From positions 1-7,202 of the forward strand of contig CAAENO010000141.1 in NCBI GenBank assembly GCA_900757385.1: DNA of 7,202 bases, written 5' to 3'. A program made the translations under genes and the position numbers. The notes beneath the pieces are model-generated. The model ran no database searches. It saw only the letters and a list, made by a program, of their open reading frames with translations, and was not told where the DNA came from. This DNA comes from an uncultured Collinsella sp. (GTDB lineage: Bacteria; Actinomycetota; Coriobacteriia; Coriobacteriales; Coriobacteriaceae). This document shows, piece after piece, positions 1-5,030 of this stretch (positions are counted from its first letter, which is position 1; the number at the start of each line of letters is the position of its first letter).

Positions 1-22
1 CCTCAACTAACCCATCCGCGCC

Positions 23-66
23 AAAAACCACCACAAAGGGGACAGGCACCTTTGTGGTGGTTTTTT
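23..66 (+). terminator. Perfect hairpin terminator with GGGGAC loop, probably bidirectional
   Basis: Seen directly: positions 23-39 pair with 49-65 without a mismatch (17 bp, of which 5 are A:T at the base). The loop is 9 nt (40-48, GGACAGGCA), and a run of six T (61-66) follows on the + strand. A five-A run at 23-27 gives a T-tract on the - strand as well, so it could stop transcription both ways. It most likely ends a + strand gene lying left of the window. The core AAAGGGGACAGGCACCTTT recurs almost exactly at 754-772, so this is a repeat as well as a terminator. Confidence 0.85.
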
Positions 67-84
67 CGTTCTAGTCGTTCTAGT
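67..84. repeat. Two tandem copies of a 9-bp unit upstream of the HD gene
   Basis: CGTTCTAGT occurs twice head to tail (67-75 and 76-84), between the terminator and the ribosome binding site of the HD-domain gene. The only space for that gene's promoter is about 67-115. An AT-rich stretch TAGTATT at 84-90 could supply a -10 element, but no convincing -35 is visible. The repeat could be a small operator or simply a replication-slippage duplication; nothing in the sequence decides. Confidence 0.5.
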
Positions 85-127
85 AGTATTCATTCTTAGC
101 GATACCTACGAGCACAAGGAGCCTCTT

Positions 128-727
128 ATGGCAGAGCCACTTACCGCCGGAATCACCCGCGACCGTGCGTTCGAACTGCTCAACGAGCACAACAAGGACC
201 CGTTCCACATCACCCATGGCGAAACGGTCGAGGGCACCATGCGCTACTTTGCGCGCGAGTTCGACCCCGAGAACGAGGAGTTTTGGGGCATCGTCGGCCT
301 GCTGCACGACCTGGATTGGGAGGAGCATGAGGATGACCCCATGAACCACACCATCTATGCGGCCGAGATCCTCGAGGGCGAGGGCGCCTCTCCCGAGCTC
401 ATTCGCGCCATCCAGACGCACACGTCCGATTTCAACACCTCGCTGCCCAAGCCCGAACTGCAGATGGAAAAGATACTGTTCGCCTGCGACGAGCTCACCG
501 GCCTGATCGGAGCCGCCGTCGTCATGCGCCCGAGCAAGAGCGTCATGGACTTTACGACCAAGTCGCTCAAGAAGAAGTTCAAGGACAAGCGCTTTGCCGC
601 CGGCTGCTCGCGTGACGTGATTTCGCAGGGCGCCGAGATGCTGGGCTGGGAGCTTCCCGAGCTCTTCGACCGTACCATCGCGGCCATGCAATCCTTCGCT
701 CCCGATCGCGACACCTTCCAGGCCTAA
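128..727 (+). CDS. HD-domain metal-dependent phosphohydrolase, substrate unknown
   Basis: A 199-residue soluble protein with the HD superfamily metal-binding pattern in order: H30, the doublet H60-D61 in GLLHDLDWEEHED, H98 in the QTHTS segment, and D121 in FACDELTG. H67 and H74 are further candidate ligands. HD proteins of this size usually hydrolyse phosphate esters of nucleotides or related small molecules; the sequence does not identify the substrate. There is no signal peptide or membrane segment, and the Lys-rich stretch near residues 145-155 is probably surface helix. The start is well supported: AAGGAG at 116-121 lies 6 nt before the ATG. The gene stands alone between two near-identical hairpin terminators, so it is probably monocistronic. 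It converges with proA. The HD family assignment is firm; the function is open. Confidence 0.9.
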   Translation: MAEPLTAGITRDRAFELLNEHNKDPFHITHGETVEGTMRYFAREFDPENEEFWGIVGLLHDLDWEEHEDDPMNHTIYAAEILEGEGASPELIRAIQTHTSDFNTSLPKPELQMEKILFACDELTGLIGAAVVMRPSKSVMDFTTKSLKKKFKDKRFAAGCSRDVISQGAEMLGWELPELFDRTIAAMQSFAPDRDTFQA

Positions 728-744
728 CCGCCCACGCCACCTAT

Positions 745-784
745 AACCACCGCAAAGGGGACAGGCGCCTTTGTGGTGGTTTTT
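745..784 (+). terminator. Hairpin terminator of the HD gene, near-copy of the one at 23-66
   Basis: Positions 745-758 pair with 768-781 (14 bp, with one G:T wobble at 752/774), the loop is 759-767 (GGACAGGCG), and T777-T784 is T-rich on the + strand. It lies 17 nt after the HD gene stop and 14 nt before the proA stop, between convergent genes, so it may serve both. On the - strand the trailing T-tract is much weaker. The core differs from the first copy by only two bases (753-region G for A in the stem, G for A at 767), and 768-783 repeats 49-64 exactly. Confidence 0.85.
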
Positions 785-798
785 CGTTTGCAACAGGT

Positions 799-2085
799 TT
801 AGGGACGGACCTGGCCGGTGCCGCGGAGCTTGTATTTGTAGGTAGTGAGGGCCTCGGCGGCAAAGGGGCCGCGGGCGTGGAGCTTTTGGGTCGAGATGCC
901 GATCTCGGCGCCCAGGCCAAACTCGCCGCCGTCGGTGAAGCGCGTGCTGGCGTTGGCATACACGGCCGAGGCATCGACCGCGTCCAGGAAGCGCTCGCAG
1001 GCATCCTCGTCCTCGGCAACGATGGCCTCGGAGTGCATGGTGCCGTAGCGGTTGATGTGCGCGATGGCTTCGTCCTCGTTCGCCACGACCTTCACGCTCA
1101 TCTCGAGCGCCAGATACTCGCGGCCCCAGTCCTCCTCAGTCGCGGCAACATAGTCGTCGCCCTCGGCAAGCCCGGCGGCAGCGCATGCGGCGCACGTGGC
1201 CTCGTCGCCGTGAATCAGCACGCCGTGGTCGTGCAGCACGGCAACGACCGCCGGCAAAAACGAATCCGCCACGGCACGGTCGACCAGCAGCGACTCGGCG
1301 GCATTGCACACGCCCACGCGCTGCGTCTTAGCGTTGACGATAATGTTGAGCGCCTTGTCAAAATCGGCGGATTCATGCACGTAGATGTGGCAGTTGCCTG
1401 TGCCCGTCTCGATCACCGGCACAAGCGACTCGCGCACGCAGCGCTGGATCAGGCCCGCACCGCCACGCGGAATGAGCACATCGACAATACCGCGGAGCTT
1501 CATGAGCTCGCCGGTGGCCTCGCGGTCGGTGGACTCGATCATCGAGATAGCTTCGCGTGGAAAGCCCTGGGCCTCAAGCGCATCGGCCAGCAGTTCGGCA
1601 ATCATGGCGCACGAGTGATAGGCCAGCGAACCGCCGCGCAGGATGCAGGCGTTGCCGGTGCGGATGCAGATGCCCGCGGCATCGGCCGTCACGTTGGGGC
1701 GCGCCTCGTAGACCATGGCAACCAGGCCCAGCGGCACACTCACGCGCGTAAGGTCCACGCCACTCGCAAGCACACGGTGATCGAGCACGCGGCCCACGGG
1801 ATCGGGCAGCTCGGCGAGCTTCTCCAGGCCGGCGGCCATGCCCTCGACGCGCTCGGGCGTCAGCAGCAGACGATCGAGCAATCCGACCGAGGTGCCCGCA
1901 TCACGCGCAGCGGACATATCGAGCTCGTTGGCGGCGACGATGGAGTCGATACCGTTGCGCAGTGCTGCGGCCATGGCGCGCACGGCCTCCTGGCGCTGCT
2001 CGTCGCTCGCCGTGGCAAGCGAGGCCGACGCTGCCTTAGCGGCAACGGCAAGATCGTGGACATACGTGGCTATATCGACCGACAT
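799..2085 (-). CDS. proA: Glutamate-5-semialdehyde dehydrogenase (gamma-glutamyl phosphate reductase)
   Basis: Cytoplasmic enzyme of the second step of proline synthesis: NADPH-dependent reduction of gamma-glutamyl phosphate to glutamate-5-semialdehyde. The protein has 428 residues, close to the roughly 415-420 usual for the family, and is intact. Visible family motifs are PLGLVAMVYEARPNVTADAAG-like sequence at 118-138, VLIPRGGAGLI at 203-213, ETGTGNCHIYV at 226-236, the catalytic cysteine C260 in RVGVCNAAES (many homologues have P where V257 stands), HSEAIV at 351-356, and the conserved C-terminal block around 378-407. The ATG is preceded by GAAAGG (2098 to 2093, 7 nt spacing) and AGGAGA slightly further upstream. 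Its usual partner proB is not adjacent: a divergent peptidase gene and proB lie beyond the 112-bp start region. Identification is very secure. Confidence 0.97.
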   Translation of the reverse strand: MSVDIATYVHDLAVAAKAASASLATASDEQRQEAVRAMAAALRNGIDSIVAANELDMSAARDAGTSVGLLDRLLLTPERVEGMAAGLEKLAELPDPVGRVLDHRVLASGVDLTRVSVPLGLVAMVYEARPNVTADAAGICIRTGNACILRGGSLAYHSCAMIAELLADALEAQGFPREAISMIESTDREATGELMKLRGIVDVLIPRGGAGLIQRCVRESLVPVIETGTGNCHIYVHESADFDKALNIIVNAKTQRVGVCNAAESLLVDRAVADSFLPAVVAVLHDHGVLIHGDEATCAACAAAGLAEGDDYVAATEEDWGREYLALEMSVKVVANEDEAIAHINRYGTMHSEAIVAEDEDACERFLDAVDASAVYANASTRFTDGGEFGLGAEIGISTQKLHARGPFAAEALTTYKYKLRGTGQVRP

Positions 2086-2128
2086 GGACGGCCCTTTCTC
2101 CTAGAAGTTTGCAACCATGGTAGCCGAT

Positions 2129-2159
2129 TTGCGCATGGCCTCGCCCGCGGCGGTAGAAT
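2129..2159 (+). promoter_or_regulatory. Candidate promoter for the peptidase in the proA divergent region
   Basis: TAGAAT at 2154-2159 is one mismatch from a consensus -10 and lies 38 nt before the peptidase start. The best -35 candidate, TTGCGC at 2129-2134, is 19 bp away, which is longer than ideal. The -10 overlaps an imperfect dyad at 2152-2168 (GGTAGAA facing GTCAACC), which could be an operator. No convincing proA promoter was found on the - strand, although TTGACC (2166 to 2161) resembles a -35. This is inference from pattern only. Confidence 0.3.
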
Positions 2160-2197
2160 TGGTCAACCCGAAACACCGCAACGAACGGAAGACTCAC

Positions 2198-3616
2198 ATG
2201 GCCCTCATTACTTCGTACCACGTCCCCGGCCTGTATGTCGAGGACCACAGCATCGACGTCCCCCTCGACTGGCGCGGCCTGGAGCCAATGCTCCTGGCCG
2301 TCGGCAGCACCATGCGCCGCGGCGCTATGCCGGCACCAATCGCCGGCACGCCCGAGAGCATCAAGCTCTTCTACCGCGTGGTTTGCGCGCCCGACCGCAT
2401 CAACGACGATCTGCCGCTGCTTCTGTTTTTGCAGGGCGGCCCCGGCGGCGAGAGCCCGCGTCCGCTGTCACCCACAAGCGATGGCTGGATCGAGGAGGCC
2501 GTCAAGCACTTCCGCGTGGTCCTGCCCGACCAGCGCGGCACCGGACGCAGTAGCTGCGTGGACGGACGCACGATTGCCACCTTGGGCGATCGCGCCGAGG
2601 CAGCCGGCGCCGATGCGGCCCGCTCGCAGGCGGACTTCCTCAAGCGCCACCTCGCCAGCTCCATCGTGCGCGATTTTGAGTACCTGCGCCTGGTGGGCTT
2701 TGGCGGCAAGCCCTGGGTCACACTCGGGCAGAGCTACGGCGGCTTTTTGACGTTGAGCTATCTGTCGCTCTTCCCCGAGGGCGTGGCGGCAAGCTTTACC
2801 TGCGGCGGCATCCCCCACGTGCCGGCGAGCGCAAGCGAGGTCTACGCGCACACCTTCCCGCGCATGGCTGCCAAGACACAGCAGTATTACGACCGCTACC
2901 CCGCCGACGTCGAGCGCGTGGCGGCTCTTGCCGATGCGCTCGAGGCTCAGAAGCCCGTGCTGCCCGACGGCTCGCCGATGACGGTCGAGCGCCTACAGCT
3001 CATGGGCAGCGACTTTGGCATGAAGCCGAGCTTTGAGCGCATGCATTGGATTATCGATCACGCTTTTGTTGACGGCGACGGCACGCTGACCTGCGGCGTC
3101 TCGATATCTGACAGCTTTTTGATGCGTGCCTTCGAGCGCACCAACACGCGCACGAATCCGCTGTACTGGACGCTTCAGGAGTTCATCTACGCCGACGGCG
3201 ATACCATGCCCATTCGCTGGGCCGCGGCAGAGGAGAAGGCACACCGTGCCGAGTTCGACACCCTCGCGCGCCCGCTCATGTTTACCGGCGAGGCCATGTT
3301 CCCGTGGATGTTTGAGCAGATGCCCGAGCTTAAGCCGTTTAAACCCGCCATGGACCTGCTGATGGAAGACACCAGCTGGGACAAGATCTACGACCCGCAA
3401 CGCCTGGCCTGCAACGAGGTGCCGCTCCAGGCCGCGGTGTATTTCGACGACATGTACGTCGATTCGGGCCTGCAGCTCGATACGCTCAGCCGCGTGGGCA
3501 ACTCGCATGCCTGGGTGACGAACGAGTTCGAGCACGACGGCCTGCACGGCAGCGTGGTGTTCAAATGCCTCTTCGACGAAGCCCTCAACCGAGGAGACCT
3601 GCGCCGGATCTTCTAG
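2198..3616 (+). CDS. Proline iminopeptidase-type alpha/beta hydrolase (peptidase family S33)
   Basis: A 472-residue serine hydrolase of the larger proline iminopeptidase type, expected to release N-terminal proline from peptides in the cytoplasm. Visible motifs are the oxyanion-hole loop LQGGPGGESPRPL starting at Q79 (small proline iminopeptidases have HGGPG), DQRGTGRSS at 111-119, the nucleophile elbow GQSYGG with S179, an acidic residue in VYFDDMYVDS (D417, D418 or D422), and the late histidine in FEHDGLHGS (H446, or H450). A helical cap insert fills roughly 215-385. There is no signal peptide. ATG 2198 is chosen over an upstream in-frame ATG at 2117 because GGAAG (2187-2191) lies 6 nt before it, the protein then begins as homologues do, and a candidate -10 lies downstream of 2117. 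It sits between proA and proB, facing away from proA, which fits a role in proline supply. Fold is certain; proline specificity is inferred. Confidence 0.88.
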   Translation: MALITSYHVPGLYVEDHSIDVPLDWRGLEPMLLAVGSTMRRGAMPAPIAGTPESIKLFYRVVCAPDRINDDLPLLLFLQGGPGGESPRPLSPTSDGWIEEAVKHFRVVLPDQRGTGRSSCVDGRTIATLGDRAEAAGADAARSQADFLKRHLASSIVRDFEYLRLVGFGGKPWVTLGQSYGGFLTLSYLSLFPEGVAASFTCGGIPHVPASASEVYAHTFPRMAAKTQQYYDRYPADVERVAALADALEAQKPVLPDGSPMTVERLQLMGSDFGMKPSFERMHWIIDHAFVDGDGTLTCGVSISDSFLMRAFERTNTRTNPLYWTLQEFIYADGDTMPIRWAAAEEKAHRAEFDTLARPLMFTGEAMFPWMFEQMPELKPFKPAMDLLMEDTSWDKIYDPQRLACNEVPLQAAVYFDDMYVDSGLQLDTLSRVGNSHAWVTNEFEHDGLHGSVVFKCLFDEALNRGDLRRIF

Positions 3617-3617
3617 C

Positions 3618-3671
3618 AAAGGAGTGTCCCCACCTGCCGGCACAAAAGGAACGTCCCCAAGTGCCGGCAAC
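3618..3671. repeat. 27-bp tandem repeat with GTCCCC core and TGCCGGCA palindromes
   Basis: Two adjacent 27-bp units (3618-3644 and 3645-3671) match at 21-22 positions. Each reads AAAGGA, two variable bases, GTCCCCA, two variable bases, then TGCCGGCA. The TGCCGGCA octamers (3635-3642 and 3662-3669) are self-complementary and can also pair with each other: 3635-3643 with 3661-3669 gives 9 bp around a 17-nt loop. The array begins one base after the peptidase stop codon. Read on the - strand the units are GGGGACACTCCTTT and GGGGACGTTCCTTT, the same core as the hairpins at 23-66 and 745-784. Two copies without unique spacers rule out a CRISPR array. Confidence 0.85.
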
Positions 3672-3702
3672 GACAATGCCGCAGGAAGAGGACGGAAAGC
3701 GA

Positions 3703-3800
3703 AAACGCCCCTAAGCAAGCAAGGTGACGTGAAAGAGGAGGGCATTGACCTTTTGGTCATGCCCGACGATTGAACGTCAGATTGCCGCTTAGGGGCGTTT
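3703..3800. other. 98-nt nested inverted-repeat element (structured RNA, terminator or MITE-like)
   Basis: Three nested helices can be drawn by eye. The outer one pairs 3703-3716 (AAACGCCCCTAAGC) with 3787-3800, 14 bp and perfect. The middle pairs 3725-3730 (TGACGT) with 3774-3779. The inner hairpin pairs 3740-3750 with 3755-3764 around a TTTT loop, 10 bp with one bulged T. It lies between convergent genes, 86 nt after the peptidase stop and 14 nt after the proB stop, so a bidirectional terminator is the simplest reading. However, T-tracts outside the outer helix are short (three on +, four on -), and the element is much longer than normal intrinsic terminators. Terminal inverted repeats flanking about 70 bp would also suit a MITE, but I see no target-site duplication. 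Confidence 0.7.
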
Positions 3801-3814
3801 GCAGCGTCAATTGG

Positions 3815-4942
3815 TTAGGCAAAGACGATCAGATTATCTCGATGGATCGCGGGCTTCTCGGCCAGATCTGCCAGCAGGCGGTTGCTGGCAATCTGGTCCT
3901 GACGGCGGCCGGCGGCAAGCTCCAGCACGTCCGAATCGGCCTCGGCGATACCGCGGGCGACGACCATACCGCTCGGGTCGCACACGTCGAGCACATCGCC
4001 CTCGGAAAACACGCCATCGACCTCGCGAATACCCACCGCAAGCAAGGAAGAGCCACGGCTTACCAGCGCCTTCGCAGCACCATCATCGACCGTCACCGAG
4101 CCATGTGCCTTGTCACCCAGCGCGATCCACAGCTTGCGCGGCGCGATGTCCAGGCGCTCAGCTGGCGGATCGAACAGCGTACCCACGCTCTCGCCGCGGG
4201 CCAGACGCACAAGCGCATCGGGCTCCTCGCCCGAGCAAATCACGCTTTGAATGCCCGCCGTCATCAGAATGCGGCTCGCGCGAATCTTGGTGATCATGCC
4301 GCCCGTGCCCACCGATGTGGAAGAATCGCCCGCCGAGGCGATAATCTTGGCATCGATCTTATGCACAACCGGGACGAACTCGGCCGTGGGGTCCTCGTGC
4401 GGATTGGCGGTGTAGAGGCCATCGATGTCCGAGAGCGTCACGCACAGATCGGCGGAAACCAGACAGCTCACAAGCGCCGCCAGCGTGTCGTTGTCGCCAA
4501 ACTTGATCTCGTCGACGGTAACGGTATCGTTCTCGTTGACAACAGGCACCACGCCAAGCTCCACCAGGCGCAGCAGGGCGTCGCGTGCGTGCAGGTAGGA
4601 CGTGCGGCGGGCCGTATCGTGGCGCGTGAGTAGCACGAGCGAGGTGAGCAGATCCCGTGCATGGAACTCCTCGTCGTAGGCCGACGAGATGATGCACTGA
4701 CCAGCCGAGGCGCACGCCTGCAGGCTCGGCAGGTCGCCGACCGGCTTGTGGTCGAAGCCCAGCACGGGATAGCCACAGGCGATAGCGCCCGAGCTCACCA
4801 CGACCAGGCGCCAGCCAAGCTCGCGCAGCGCTGCGGCCTGATCGGCAAGCCCGCCGATAAAGGCGCGGTTGACCTTGCCGTCGGCGCCCACCACCGTAGA
4901 CGAACCGATCTTTACCACCATCGTTTTATAAGAAGTCGTCAT
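3815..4942 (-). CDS. proB: Glutamate 5-kinase with C-terminal PUA domain
   Basis: First enzyme of proline synthesis: ATP-dependent phosphorylation of glutamate to gamma-glutamyl phosphate, and usually the point of proline feedback inhibition. The 375 residues match the full-length two-domain form. The amino-acid kinase domain (about 8-255) shows VVKIGSS at 9-15, VVVSSGAIA at 47-55, VVNENDTV at 134-141, FGDNDTLAALVS at 148-159, LSDIDGLYTANP at 170-181 and GTGGMITKI at 212-220. A PUA domain follows at about 280-360, and the C-terminus ends with the family-typical IHRDNLIV. The start is the weak point: no Shine-Dalgarno sequence precedes ATG 4942, while proA, pncB and the membrane-anchored gene all have GAAAGG. 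M8 (4921) is an alternative start that keeps the kinase core. It lies 81 nt downstream of pncB with a hairpin between them. Confidence 0.96.
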   Translation of the reverse strand: MTTSYKTMVVKIGSSTVVGADGKVNRAFIGGLADQAAALRELGWRLVVVSSGAIACGYPVLGFDHKPVGDLPSLQACASAGQCIISSAYDEEFHARDLLTSLVLLTRHDTARRTSYLHARDALLRLVELGVVPVVNENDTVTVDEIKFGDNDTLAALVSCLVSADLCVTLSDIDGLYTANPHEDPTAEFVPVVHKIDAKIIASAGDSSTSVGTGGMITKIRASRILMTAGIQSVICSGEEPDALVRLARGESVGTLFDPPAERLDIAPRKLWIALGDKAHGSVTVDDGAAKALVSRGSSLLAVGIREVDGVFSEGDVLDVCDPSGMVVARGIAEADSDVLELAAGRRQDQIASNRLLADLAEKPAIHRDNLIVFA

Positions 4943-4991
4943 ACGTCAAACCAATCGAATGTTCAGCGAACGGGCGAACGGGCCGAGCGAG

Positions 4992-5030
4992 AAAATAATC
5001 CGTGTTCCTCCGTCCCCTTCGGATTATTTT
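4992..5030 (-). terminator. Hairpin at the pncB end, overlapping its stop codon
   Basis: AAAATAATCCG at 4992-5002 pairs perfectly with 5020-5030 (11 bp), with a 17-nt loop. On the - strand the 5' arm contains the last pncB codons and the TAA (5026 to 5024), and the 3' arm ends in TTATTTT, so most of the U-tract lies inside the stem. The loop reads AAGGGGACGGAGGAACA on the - strand, which carries the same GGGGAC(A/G) core as the other intergenic hairpins. It probably ends or attenuates pncB transcription before proB. Strength is uncertain because the stem is AT-rich and the trailing T-run is short. Confidence 0.65.

Noticed and set aside
1..22. TAA at 8-10 as the end of an upstream gene
   Set aside because: The hairpin at 23-66 makes an upstream gene end plausible, but three codons are too little to support a reading frame.
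80..793. Long - strand open frame opposite the HD gene
   Set aside because: It is a compositional shadow of the + strand gene, which has the SD sequence and HD motifs; the frame also runs through the terminator hairpin.
2117..2197. 27-codon N-terminal extension of the peptidase
   Set aside because: ATG 2198 has an SD-like GGAAG at 6 nt and the candidate -10 lies inside the extension; the extension has no family-like sequence.
877..2553. 558-codon + strand open frame across proA and the peptidase start
   Set aside because: It is antisense to an intact proA and overlaps the peptidase in another frame; such frames are common opposite GC-rich genes, and the His/Gly-rich product resembles no family.
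3618..3671. CRISPR-like array
   Set aside because: There are only two adjacent imperfect 27-bp copies with no unique spacers and no cas genes nearby.
2993..3760. 255-codon - strand open frame opposite the peptidase
   Set aside because: It starts in the inner hairpin loop of the 98-nt element, crosses the tandem repeat and runs antisense to the peptidase; no motif or ribosome site supports it.
3759..3773. Four-codon ORF with upstream GAGGAGG in the 98-nt element
   Set aside because: The SD-like bases are about 16 nt away and pair within the inner helix region; too short to support as a peptide.
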